Part shown: positions 9,182-17,494 of the stretch, piece after piece | How positions within the stretch are numbered: position 1 is the stretch's first letter | How the letters are laid out: the number at the start of each line of letters is the position of its first letter | Origin: DATKAS01 sp963773315 | GTDB taxonomy: Bacteria > Actinomycetota > Acidimicrobiia > Acidimicrobiales > DATKAS01 | Direction of reading: 5' to 3' | DNA: 64,000 nt | Assembly: GCA_963773315.1 (NCBI GenBank) | Contig: CAVZAF010000003.1 | Location: 124,001 to 188,000 of the forward strand | Position numbers and translations under genes: made by a program | The notes under the pieces: generated by a model | The model's input: the letters and a program-made list of their open reading frames with translations, nothing else | Database searches by the model: none | What the model was told of the DNA's origin: nothing

Positions 9182-9378
9182 CGCATGCCCCCCGAGATCA
9201 CGGGGCGGATCTCGACCAGCGCGTCGGCGGGAAGCAGCCCGTCTCCCGGGACCAACGTGCCCTCACTGATCACGAGCACCGACTCGCGGTTGAGCTCGAG
9301 ACGATCGAGGAGCGCGTGCACGCGGAGAGGTCCGGGCAACTCGATCTCGCGCCGCGGGTTCCGGAGCACCACCTTCAC
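9178..9378 (-). CDS. ttuB: TtuB-like ubiquitin-fold sulfur carrier
   Basis: A 66-residue beta-grasp protein of the ThiS/MoaD/TtuB type. MKVVLRNPRREIELPGPLRV opens the fold. LLDRLELNRESVLVISEGTL is the helix and strand block, and VEIRPVISGG the C-terminal strand with Gly-Gly. It overlaps ttuA by ATGA, the expected partner. In this system the carrier C terminus is thiocarboxylated and donates sulfur. Two residues (Met-Arg) follow the Gly-Gly, so either trimming is needed or the tail is functional. No E1-like TtuC is in the window. Confidence 0.8.
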   Translation of the reverse strand: MKVVLRNPRREIELPGPLRVHALLDRLELNRESVLVISEGTLVPGDGLLPADALVEIRPVISGGMR

Positions 9379-9445
9379 CCGTCAATGATGACCGGTGGGG
9401 CCGTCGCGCTCCATCCACTGAGCCAACGGCATGTCAGCGGCGCGG

Positions 9446-9694
9446 TCAGCGGCGCCGCTTGCCGACCTTCTCCTTGGTCGCGTAGATGGTCACCGACTCG
9501 CCAGGCTTCAAGACCTCACGCGCGAGCAGCTCTGGGGAGGGGCGGATCCACTGGAGGAACCGCATCACCATGAGGCCGTACCAGAACGCCCTCCAGAGCA
9601 CGCTCCGGTCGCGAAAGCCCTTCCGATAGGCGATGCCCGCCAGCCGCCGATTCGTGTACGCGCGGCGTTGGGTCTGTTCCTTCAGGCCGGCCAT
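9446..9694 (-). CDS. Small conserved protein of unknown function
   Basis: 82 residues with a basic N terminus and one possible amphipathic or membrane helix (RAFWYGLMVMRFLQWI). The second half is PSPELLAREVLKPGESVTIY, followed by a basic tail KEKVGKRRR. I do not recognise a family. It starts two bases after the preceding small membrane gene, so it belongs to a three-gene unit with it and the holin-X-like gene. Confidence 0.65.
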   Translation of the reverse strand: MAGLKEQTQRRAYTNRRLAGIAYRKGFRDRSVLWRAFWYGLMVMRFLQWIRPSPELLAREVLKPGESVTIYATKEKVGKRRR

Positions 9695-9696
9695 CT

Positions 9697-9915
9697 TCAG
9701 ACCCGACGGATCTCGACGATCGTCGTCTGGCGACGGCCCTTCCGGCGCCCCATGATGAAGGCGCCCACGACGATCACCGCCAACACCCCCACGGCGACCT
9801 TCACCGCGGTCGCGCCCGCGGCCTCCGCTCGCTTGGTCGCCCCACCTTGGAGCTCACGGAACTTCGCCTCGATGTCCGCTCGCGTGATCTGCGGAGCGGG
9901 CGCTGCTGCGCTCAT
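9697..9915 (-). CDS. Small single-span membrane protein
   Basis: 72 residues. A helical N-terminal part (ITRADIEAKFRELQGGATKR) precedes one transmembrane helix (VKVAVGVLAVIVVGAFIMG) and a basic tail GRRKGRR. Proteins of this type often follow actinobacterial holin-X genes. Its ATG overlaps the holin-X stop as ATGA, which fixes the start. Function unknown. Confidence 0.7.
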   Translation of the reverse strand: MSAAAPAPQITRADIEAKFRELQGGATKRAEAAGATAVKVAVGVLAVIVVGAFIMGRRKGRRQTTIVEIRRV

Positions 9916-10256
9916 TTCCGGCCTCCCTTCGGGGTCCTCATGAAGCTGAGGAACAGCGCCGCGACTCCAAGGCTCACCACCAGCACGATCGCGTACGGCG
10001 CCCACGACCAGCTGCCGGTGAACGTGGACCCGGTCTCGACTTGAAGCACGCGGAGCCCTGTCAGCATCAGGAAGACGAGGCCGGTCGCGATGAGCACCGA
10101 GCCCCCGATGCCGAAGCCGAGGTACCGCCCGAGTCGCTTGAGCGGCCCGAGCGTCTCCTGCTTCGCGTACGCCTTCAGGAGCTCGACGATGTCGCTGACG
10201 ACTTCGCCGAGGCTCTTCTGCTTCGCGCTCTTCGGGTTCAGTCCGGCTCCAGCCAC
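9912..10256 (-). CDS. Actinobacterial holin-X-like membrane protein
   Basis: 114 residues resembling the phage-holin superfamily III (actinobacterial holin-X). The N-terminal helix (KSLGEVVSDIVELLKAYAKQ) is followed by two transmembrane segments (GGSVLIATGLVFLMLTGLRV and APYAIVLVVSLGVAALFLSF) and a basic tail. These chromosomal proteins are widespread and not evidence of a prophage. First gene of a three-gene operon of small envelope proteins. Confidence 0.72.
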   Translation of the reverse strand: MAGAGLNPKSAKQKSLGEVVSDIVELLKAYAKQETLGPLKRLGRYLGFGIGGSVLIATGLVFLMLTGLRVLQVETGSTFTGSWSWAPYAIVLVVSLGVAALFLSFMRTPKGGRK

Positions 10257-10286
10257 CCACCCTCCTTGGGAGGCATCTTCCTATCA

Positions 10287-10883
10287 TCACCCGAGACGGA
10301 ACGACAGAACTTCCTCCTGCTCGGCCAGCATCAGGGCCAGGTCAGCGGCGCGCGCATCAGGTGACGGCGCCTCCAACAGCACCTGCTGGTCCGCGGGCCC
10401 GATCGGGGCGATCGCCGCGGCTTGGTAGCCCGCGAGCACCACATCGGTCGACAGCTCGATCGTCGCGGGCGCCGCGAGCTCGCCGAGCTCGGCCTTCATC
10501 GCGAGCACGCGACGGAGCAGCACGACGTTCTCCTCGTGGGACGCGACAAGCAGGTCGGTCGGTGGTGGGTCGGCCCACACCTCCACCTCAGCGCGGGGGT
10601 ACGGGTCGTCGTCGAGCCATGTAACGACGCGGACGCGGTCCACTCCGACCGTGCCGAGTGCGAACCGACCATCGGGGAGCTCCGCGGCCTCGACGATCTG
10701 CGCGGCGGTGCCAACCGAGAAGCGCACGTCGCCTCCTCCTACTTCGCTCCCTCTCTCGATGAGGACGACGCCGAAGCGCCTGTCGCCCGCCAGGCAGTCG
10801 CGCGTGAGCGCCCGATACCGGGGTTCGAACACGTGGAGGGGCAGCACCATCGAGGGGAACAGCACGGCGCCCAGGGGGAACAT
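10287..10883 (-). CDS. Lon substrate-binding (LAN) domain protein
   Basis: 198 residues corresponding to the N-terminal substrate-binding domain of Lon without ATPase or protease parts. MFPLGAVLFPSMVLPLHVFE, RYRALTRDCLAGDRRFGVVL and ERGSEVGGGDVR are signature blocks of this stand-alone family. The frame stays open upstream and overlaps the 3' end of dacB. I use ATG 10883, although homologs often start a few residues earlier. Role unknown. Confidence 0.82.
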   Translation of the reverse strand: MFPLGAVLFPSMVLPLHVFEPRYRALTRDCLAGDRRFGVVLIERGSEVGGGDVRFSVGTAAQIVEAAELPDGRFALGTVGVDRVRVVTWLDDDPYPRAEVEVWADPPPTDLLVASHEENVVLLRRVLAMKAELGELAAPATIELSTDVVLAGYQAAAIAPIGPADQQVLLEAPSPDARAADLALMLAEQEEVLSFRLG

Positions 10884-10894
10884 CGGGAGCGTGG

Positions 10895-12305
10895 TCAGCC
10901 TCCGGTCGGTGGCAACGGACCGAGGTCGGCGAGCCCCGTGACGTCCGGGTACGCGAGCAGCGTGTTCAGCAGCGACACCCAGATGCCGAACGCCTGCGTC
11001 GACTGGTCCCCGTTGAGCAACAGCGCGAACGTGATCTCGGTGCCGTCCTTCGCCTGCGCGAAGCCGGCCAGCCCCGCGACACCGGTCAGCGTGCCGGTCT
11101 TCGCTCGCACCTTTCCGGCGATCGCGGTGTTCGCGAACCGTCGCTCGAGCGTGCCCGTCTCGCCTGCGACCGAAAGCTTGCTCGTGAGATCCGCGTGCGG
11201 CCCGGCGCGGTCGAGCACGCTCGTGAGCAGGTTGCACGTCGCCCGGTTGCCGCGATCGAGCCCAGAGCCGTCGATCATCGTGAACCCGTCGACGGGCATC
11301 CCTTCGTCTTTCAGGTTCGAGCTGACTGCGGCCGTGCCGGCCACGGTCGAGCCCGTCCCCGACGCTTCGTACCCGATCTCCTTCAGCAAGAGCTCGGCGG
11401 TGCCGTTGTCGCTGAGCGTCAGGTCCTCGCCGATCACATCGGGCAGCGGTGCACCGTCGATCGCCGCGATCTGCACCGTGCCCGACGGTGCCACGCCCGA
11501 CCCGACTCCGCCGACCGTCACGCCGCGCGCGATGAGCAGATCGGCCAACGTCTGCGCGCCGGACTCCGCCGGGTTCGCCGCCGCGTGGAACGAGTTGTTG
11601 CTCATGAACCCGTCGTTGACCGAGAGCGCGCTCATCGGACCGATCTCCGGCGCGGTGATGTAGCGCTTCGGCCACGAAGGTACGTAACGCTCCGCGTCGT
11701 AGCGCGACTCGTCGCCGACGATCCGTCCGGTGATCTGCGTGACGCCCGCGGCGACGATGCTGTCGGCGAGCGACTCGAGTGGCGTCACCGGATCGGGCGG
11801 ATGACGGAAGAGGCCGAGGTAGTCGTGCGTCGTGAGCAGAGGATCGCCTCCGCCCACGAGCCAGACGTCGCCGTTCACGACGCCTCCGACGGGCGCGGCC
11901 GCAGCCTGCACCGTCGTCGTGTACTTGTGGTCCGCGCCGAGCACGTCGAGAGCGACGCTCGCGGTCAACAGCTTCAGCGTCGACGCCGGGATCAAAGGCG
12001 TGTCGCCATGCACGTCGACGATCTGCTCGCCGTCCACGGTGACCCGCAGGCAGCTCGAGCCGGTCAGCGATGCGGCGATGGGCTGCAACGCGGCAGCCAG
12101 CCGGGCCTCGCCGACGGGGTGCGCGAGCTCGTCCACGACCCGACGGGCCGACAGCACGGGAGTCGCGAGATGCGTCGTGAGTCCGGACTCGGCCGCCGCA
12201 GGATCGCTCCCGACGTCGACGACCCGCGCCAGCGCAGCACCGCCGACCGAGACGGCGACGATCGCCGGCAGCACGCGGACGAGCCCGCGCGACGAACGTC
12301 CTCAT
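10895..12305 (-). CDS. dacB: D-alanyl-D-alanine carboxypeptidase/endopeptidase (PBP4/DacB type)
   Basis: Peptidase S13 acting on peptidoglycan stem peptides outside the membrane. The three active-site motifs are ASTLKLLTA (SxxK), SNN (SxN) and KTGTLTG (KTG). VTVDGEQIVDVHGDTPLIPA precedes the first. In the unbroken frame the earliest start is GTG 12274. An ATG at 12305 that overlaps the upstream stop (ATGA), followed by removal of one base near 12282, gives a good signal peptide MRTFVAR-LVRVLPAIVAV, which I prefer. Length is near the family norm. Confidence 0.85.
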
Positions 12306-13778
12306 GAGCGCGCTCTGCCTGTGGCGCGGCATATCGCCACAGGTGCTCGAGGGCGCGGACGGCTCGATCCGCGCTCGGGTAGCAGAGCCTCCCGCTGGCC
12401 CGCACCGCCGCGGGTCCGGGGTTGTCAGGCGAGGTCACCCCGAGCTCGGTCGCGGTGAGCACAGGCTTGCCGGTCTCTGTCGAGACCGCGGCCGCCGCCT
12501 CCGCGTAGCGGGCGTCCTGCCGTTCGTGGAAGCCGACGATCCGCTCGAGCCCGTGATCGGGGTAGAACGCGCCCGTCTTCATGAGCTTCGCCTCGTTCGA
12601 CTGGATGCCGAGCCCGAGGTACACCACCGCGTCGATCGACGGATGACGCGCGACCAGCTCGAGCACATCGGGGATCGTGTCGCGCGTCTCGGCGCCCGCG
12701 AGGTCGACGGGGTTGTTCCGGCTCCACCGCGGCGGGAGCTTCTCGTCGATCGCGGCACGCAAGTCGTCGGCGAGCGGCACGAGCCGAAGCTCGCTGCGCA
12801 CGATCGCGTCCGCAGTGATGACTCCCCATCCACCCGCAGTGGTCACGACCGCGGTGTTCGGCCCGCGTGGGAGCGGCTGGGTCGCGAACGTCGCCGCGGC
12901 TTCGAATGCCTCCTCGATGCCGAGCGCGCGGCGTCACGCCGGCCTGCCGGCACGCTGCCCTCGAAGATCCGGTCGTCGGTCGCGAGCGCACCGGTGTGCG
13001 ATGCCGCTGCACGCTGCCCTCCGGCGGTCGACCCACCCTTCACGAGCACCACCGGCTTGCGCCTCGCGACTTCGCGCATGCGATCGAAGAAGCCGCGGCC
13101 ATCCTCGATGCCTTCGACGTACGCGAGGCCGACCGAGGTCTGGTCGTCGTCCGCGAACCACTCGAGATAGTCCGCGACGGAAGCCATCGCAGCGTTGCCG
13201 GCCGAGATCGCCCGGCTGATGCCGACGCCACTCAGCACCGACATGTTCATCAGCGCGGACGCGAGGTTCCCGCTCTGGCTCGCAAGACCGATGCGGCCCG
13301 CGGGCGGGTACGGACCGACGATCTGCGCGCACAGGCTCGCGGGCGTGGAAACCAGGCCCTGGCCGTTCGGGCCCGCGAGCAGGACGCCGAGGTCGTTCGC
13401 CGCGGCGACGAGCTCGCGCTGCGCATCCTCGCCGTCCGGACCCGCTTCTCCGTACCCCGCCGAGGTGACGAACGCGGCGCGCACCCCGCGTGCGGCACAT
13501 GCCTTGAGCAACGCGACGTTCGCGACGGCAGGCGTGCACACGAACACGAGATCGGCTGCGCCGGCCGGGACGTCCTCGACCGACCGCACCGTGTCGATGC
13601 CGAGCACCGAGCCACCTTCGAGGTTCGTGGCGAAGACCTTCCCCGCGTAGCCACAGCGAAGGATGTTGTGGAGTGCGACGAAGCCGAACTTGCCCGGGTG
13701 CGCACTCGCACCCGCGACGATGACGCCACGCGGGTCGAAGAGCGCGCGGAAGTGGGCCGCGTCGACAGGCGAGCTCAA
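12302..13778 (-). CDS. Acyl-CoA synthetase (ADP-forming) alpha-type subunit (frameshifts)
   Basis: CoA-binding and CoA-ligase domains of the NDP-forming acetyl-CoA synthetase family. FDPRGVIVAGASAHPGKFG is the Rossmann CoA site. LASQSGNLASALMN and SHTGALATDDRIFEG (phosphohistidine region) follow, then TTAGGWGVITAD, NNPVDLAGAETRD and YLGLGIQSNEAKLM in the ligase domain. Two frame breaks near 12910-12960 are each cured by dropping a base. The 3' end is uncertain; the proposed stop overlaps dacB. It converts acyl-CoA plus ADP to acid plus ATP, or the reverse, with the ATP-grasp partner downstream. Confidence 0.82.
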
Positions 13779-14438
13779 CGCTCCACCTCGACGAGCGCGT
13801 CCACGGCGATCGGCACCCCGTCGACGACGATCAGCGGGTTGAGGTCGATCGACGCGACCATGGGATCCTCGACAGCGACGCGCGACAGGCCGAGCAGCAC
13901 GTCGGCGAGGCGCCCACGGTCGACTGCGGGTTCACCTCGCATCGGCCCGAGCAACGCCTGGGCACGCAGCTCGTCGATCATCTCGTCGGCATCGACGCGC
14001 TCGATCGGAGCGAGCCGGAACGTCACGTCCGCGATCGCCTCGGCCAGCACTGCCGCCGACACCGAGCATCACCGTCATCCCGAATTGGGGGTCGCGGTGC
14101 AGCCCAGCGATGAGCTCGCGTCGACCCGAGAGCATCGGAGCGACGAGCAGCTCGACCGGGCCGTCCGCCGCAGTCGCCGCACCGAGCAACGCCGCGGCCG
14201 CGGTCGCGACGTCGTCCTCGCTCGTCAGACCGAGGCGCACGAGACCCCGTTCGGTCTTGTGCGCGATCGACTGCCCGCAGAGCTTGAGCACGACGGGGAA
14301 CCCGATCTCGGTGGCGGCGAGCACGCGCACCTGCCGCCGTCGGGGACCGTCCGCTCCGCGGGCACGGGGATGCCGTAGCGGCGCGACGAGCGCTTTGGAC
14401 TCTGCCTCGGACAGGGTCGACAGGGCGCCAGCCCCCAC
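13775..14438 (-). CDS. ATP-grasp beta-type subunit of acyl-CoA synthetase (frameshifts)
   Basis: Partner of the following alpha-type gene, whose ATG overlaps this stop (ATGA). LSEAESKALVA then RYGIPVPAERTVPDGG, GFPVVLKLCGQSIAHKTERG, LLVAPMLSGRRELIAGLHRD, PQFGMTVMLGVGG and IDLNPLIVVDGVPIAVDALV are the ATP-grasp (ATP-grasp_5) blocks in order. At least three indels occur (about 14325, 14360 and 14055). Dropping one base at the last gives MLGVGGVLAEAIADVTFRLAP, the expected motif. The start is taken as GTG 14438, inside the 21-bp repeat array. Confidence 0.78.
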
Positions 14439-14489
14439 ATGACCAGCGCTAGCCCCCACGAGACCATCGCTAGTCCCAGGATGACCAGC
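14427..14489. repeat. Three 21-bp imperfect tandem repeats
   Basis: Units at 14427-14447, 14448-14468 and 14469-14489 begin GCTAGCCCCCA or close variants and end in GACCAGC or GACCATC. They lie between the divergent ATP-grasp and GH84 genes and reach the 5' end of the former. The 21-base period equals seven codons (a Gly-Leu-Ala-x-Val-x-Trp-like heptad in one minus frame) or two helical turns. Confidence 0.8.
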
Positions 14490-14500
14490 CCCAATCACGG

Positions 14501-16024
14501 GTGCCTACCCTACCGATCGTGCCTCTGGCCTCTCAGTGCAGCCTCGCCATGACCGGCATCGTCGAAGGCTTCTACGGCCCACCTTGGTCGTGGGCGGACA
14601 GGCTCGAGGTGCTCCGGTGGTCGGCGGCGCGCGGGCTCACCGACTATGTGTACGCACCGAAGGACGACCCAAAGCACCGGCGCGACTGGCGAGTCCTCTA
14701 CGACGGCACCGAGCTCGCGGGCTTCCGGTCGCTCGTCGACGAGTCGGGTCTCCGCATCGGCATCGCCATCTCGCCGGGTCTGTCGATGGACGAGACATCG
14801 GAACGCGACCGCGCCGACCTCCTCGACAAGCTCGCGCCACTCGTCGACCTCGGTGTGGCGCACATCGGGCTGTTCCTCGACGACCTGCCGGCCGACCCGA
14901 CGCGTACCGCGGCGCAGCGGGGTGAGGCACACGCCGAGCTCACGAGGTGGTTGCACGACCGGCTCGGAGAGGGCGTCGTCGTCTCACTCGTGCCCACCGA
15001 CTACATCGGCACGCGGCGTTCGCCGTACCTCGACGCCCTCGCTGGCGCGCTGCCCGATGACGTGACGATCGGCTGGACCGGTGCCTCCGTCGTCAACGAC
15101 GAGATCACCGCGGATGACGCACGAGCCCGCGCCGATGCATTGGGCGGTCGCGCGCCTCTCCTCTGGGACAACGTGCCGGTGAACGACGCGGTGATGAGCG
15201 ACCGCTTGTTCATGGGCCCGTTGCGAGGTCGATCGCCCGAGCTGCGCGCTCTGTGCAGTGGCTACCTCGCGAACCCGATGGTGCAACCGAAGGCGTCGAT
15301 GCTGCCTCTCGCGTCGATCGCGGGGTGGTGCGCGGGCGACGACCCGATGACGGCATGGGAGTCGGCGGCCGAGGTGCTCGGCTGGCGCGTGTTCGCAGAG
15401 TCATGCGACGGCGACGTCCCGCAACGCCTCGTCGCCGAGCTCATCCGTGAAGCCGACGGGCCGGCGTGGACCGCTCCCGCCGACGCGCTGCAGGCGTGGC
15501 TCAACGCCGCAGGCGGGTGCGAAGCGCCGGGGCTCGAAGCCGAAGCGCAGCCCTGGATCGACCAGACGCGCGCCGAGGCAACGCTCGCGATGCACGCCGT
15601 GAGCCTCTTTCGGCACACCCGACCTTCGTTCGAGCACCTCGGGAGCAACCGCTGGCGCGCCAAGGCCCTCGACGCCGACAACGTGCTCGCTCGCTCCTTC
15701 GGCGTCGCCGCGGCGTGGCCACACGTGAGGCGTGCGGTTCCGTGCGTGTTCGGCCCCCGTCTCGCGGTTCGACCCGCGTTGCGTCAGACCTCGACGGGAG
15801 CATGGGCGTGGCGGGCCGACGCGATCGAGGAGGACGCGAACGCGACCGACGACCTCGTGCGACTGGCACTCGACGCGGCGGCGACGATCGACCCGGGCGC
15901 ACCTCTGGTGGTCTACGTGGACGGGAGCGAGGTTGCCCGCGATCCTGACGATTCCTTCGAGGCCCGACCCGGGAGCGTCGTGCTGGCTCGACAGGGAAGC
16001 GTGCTCAATCGACTGCGGATGTGA
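14501..16024 (+). CDS. GH84 family beta-N-acetylglucosaminidase-like protein
   Basis: 507 residues. The opening GIVEGFYGPPWSW, TDYVYAPKDDPKHRRDWR, ISPGLSMDE and GLFLDDLP (catalytic Asp pair at about 127-128) identify the GH84 barrel (bacterial O-GlcNAcase/hyaluronidase family). WTGASVVNDEI and LLWDNVPVND fit the substrate-binding strands. No signal peptide is obvious, so it may act in the cytoplasm on GlcNAc conjugates. The annotated GTG 14501 may be too early; ATG about 48 bases later sits right before GIVEGFYG. NagA, encoded 1.5 kb downstream, could take the released sugar after phosphorylation. Confidence 0.85.
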   Translation: MPTLPIVPLASQCSLAMTGIVEGFYGPPWSWADRLEVLRWSAARGLTDYVYAPKDDPKHRRDWRVLYDGTELAGFRSLVDESGLRIGIAISPGLSMDETSERDRADLLDKLAPLVDLGVAHIGLFLDDLPADPTRTAAQRGEAHAELTRWLHDRLGEGVVVSLVPTDYIGTRRSPYLDALAGALPDDVTIGWTGASVVNDEITADDARARADALGGRAPLLWDNVPVNDAVMSDRLFMGPLRGRSPELRALCSGYLANPMVQPKASMLPLASIAGWCAGDDPMTAWESAAEVLGWRVFAESCDGDVPQRLVAELIREADGPAWTAPADALQAWLNAAGGCEAPGLEAEAQPWIDQTRAEATLAMHAVSLFRHTRPSFEHLGSNRWRAKALDADNVLARSFGVAAAWPHVRRAVPCVFGPRLAVRPALRQTSTGAWAWRADAIEEDANATDDLVRLALDAAATIDPGAPLVVYVDGSEVARDPDDSFEARPGSVVLARQGSVLNRLRM

Positions 16025-16033
16025 GCGAGCCGG

Positions 16034-16657
16034 TCAGTCTCCGGGCCGCGGCTCGAGGGCGGCACGGAAGAACATGCGCACGTGCTGGGCGCGCTCCTCG
16101 AGCGCCTCGGGATCGAGCGGGTCACGGTCGATGAGGCCCTCGAGGAAGGAAAGGTCGCTGAAGTAGCTCAACAGCGCCCCGTATCCCGTGATGAGGAGCT
16201 GCACCGCGTCGTGACGTCGGAACGTGCCGTTGCCCATCTCGCGTTCGAGGTAGCCGACGGCGCGGTCGAACAGCGGCCGCAACGAAGCGCCGAGGTCGAT
16301 CCCGAGATGGCCCTCACCGTCGAGGGCCTCACGCCGCATGATGCGCACGAAGTCGGGGTTCTCCTTGAAGAAGAGGAAGCTGACGTCGAGCACGAAGTCG
16401 ACCTGCTCCCAACCCCCGCGGTCGCGTCCGGCCGCCTGCTCGACCTTCAGGAACCAGTCGGACAGCGCTCGCTCGAACACCTCGCGGTAGAGCGCTTCCT
16501 TCGACGGGAAGTGGTGGAGGAGGCTCGGGCGCCGGATGCCCACCCCCGCGGCGATGTCGTTGAGCGAGGTCCCGTCGTAGCCCTGCTCGGCGAAGCAGTG
16601 CAGCGCCTCGGCGAGGATCGCGTCACGCGTCGAAGGCACGTGCTCGCTGTCGGGCAT
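16034..16657 (-). CDS. TetR family regulator
   Basis: 207 residues. The N-terminal helix-turn-helix is TRDAILAEALHCFAEQGYDG, SLNDIAAGVGIRRPSLLHHF and SKEALYREVFERA. The C-terminal ligand and dimer domain is unassigned. It is divergent from the fatty-acid desaturase, with a perfect 22-bp palindrome between them. It therefore probably represses the desaturase and itself in response to acyl-CoA, like DesT and FasR-type regulators (inference from position). Confidence 0.9.
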   Translation of the reverse strand: MPDSEHVPSTRDAILAEALHCFAEQGYDGTSLNDIAAGVGIRRPSLLHHFPSKEALYREVFERALSDWFLKVEQAAGRDRGGWEQVDFVLDVSFLFFKENPDFVRIMRREALDGEGHLGIDLGASLRPLFDRAVGYLEREMGNGTFRRHDAVQLLITGYGALLSYFSDLSFLEGLIDRDPLDPEALEERAQHVRMFFRAALEPRPGD

Positions 16658-16690
16658 GTGCCAGCCAGGCTACTTCTCCGCCGCGCCGGT

Positions 16691-16712
16691 GCCTACCGAC
16701 CGGTCGGTAGGC
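16691..16712. promoter_or_regulatory. Predicted TetR operator, perfect 22-bp palindrome
   Basis: The half site GCCTACCGACC is followed directly by its exact complement. It lies 33 bases upstream of the TetR ATG and 19 bases upstream of the desaturase ATG, so one dimer or dimer pair could block both promoters. The TACCGACCGGTCGGTA core resembles sites of TetR regulators of lipid genes. Confidence 0.8.
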
Positions 16713-16731
16713 GCGCTAGCCTCCCTCACGC

Positions 16732-17487
16732 ATGTGGGTCAACCTCCTCGTCGCCCTGCTGGTCGGCTTTGCTGTCACGATGCTCGCCAACCTGGCGACC
16801 ACGATCTACCTCCACCGCACCCTGGCCCACCGGTCGATCACGATGCGGCCCGGTCTGGCCTGGTTCTTCCGGCTCGTGCTCTGGCTGACCGTCGGGATCA
16901 AGCCCCGCCAATGGGTGGCAGTGCATCGCAAGCACCACGCGTTCACCGACGTCGAGGGTGATCCCCACTCCCCCGTGCTGCTCGGCTGGGTGCGGGTGCA
17001 GCTGACCAACGTCGCGCTCTACCGCAAGGTCGCCAACGATCCCGAGCAAGTCGACCGGTACGCGAAGGACCTCCCGCCCGACAAGTGGGACCGGTACGTG
17101 TTCGACCACGCCCTGGTCGGCCTGGCCATCGGCATCGCCTTCCTGTGCGTCGTGCTCGGCCCGGTCTGGGGTCTGGTCGCCGCTGCATTCCACGCGGTCA
17201 CCTACCTCGCCCTGAGTGGAGCGGTGAACGCCGCGGGCCACCACTTCGGTCGCAAGCCCTACGAGAACTCCGCGACGAACCTGCAGTGGCTCGCCTTCCT
17301 GACCGCCGGCGAGGGGCTGCACAACAACCACCACGCCGCGCCGACCTCGGCCAAGCTCGCGCTGCGCCGGCCCGAGATCGATCCCGCGTGGTGGTTCATC
17401 TCAGTGTTCCGCCGTCTCGGGTGGGTGACGATCCGGCTCGACAAGGTCGTCCTCGCGCGGGTGCCCGCAAGCCGCACCGCGGCCTGA
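16732..17487 (+). CDS. Membrane fatty-acid (acyl-CoA delta-9 type) desaturase
   Basis: 251 residues. Three histidine boxes bind the di-iron centre: HRTLAH (28-33), HRKHHAFTD (65 onward) and GLHNNHHAAP. Hydrophobic segments flank them (LLVALLVGFAVTMLANLATT; ALVGLAIGIAFLCVVLGPVW). It is somewhat short, as in the actinobacterial DesA3-like and stearoyl-CoA desaturases. Likely controlled by the divergent TetR gene through the palindrome just upstream. It would introduce double bonds to adjust membrane fluidity. Confidence 0.9.
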   Translation: MWVNLLVALLVGFAVTMLANLATTIYLHRTLAHRSITMRPGLAWFFRLVLWLTVGIKPRQWVAVHRKHHAFTDVEGDPHSPVLLGWVRVQLTNVALYRKVANDPEQVDRYAKDLPPDKWDRYVFDHALVGLAIGIAFLCVVLGPVWGLVAAAFHAVTYLALSGAVNAAGHHFGRKPYENSATNLQWLAFLTAGEGLHNNHHAAPTSAKLALRRPEIDPAWWFISVFRRLGWVTIRLDKVVLARVPASRTAA

Positions 17488-17494
17488 CGGCACC

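Noticed and set aside
9697..10256. Prophage holin cassette
   Set aside because: Holin-X-like genes are common in actinobacterial chromosomes and no lysin, capsid or terminase genes are nearby.
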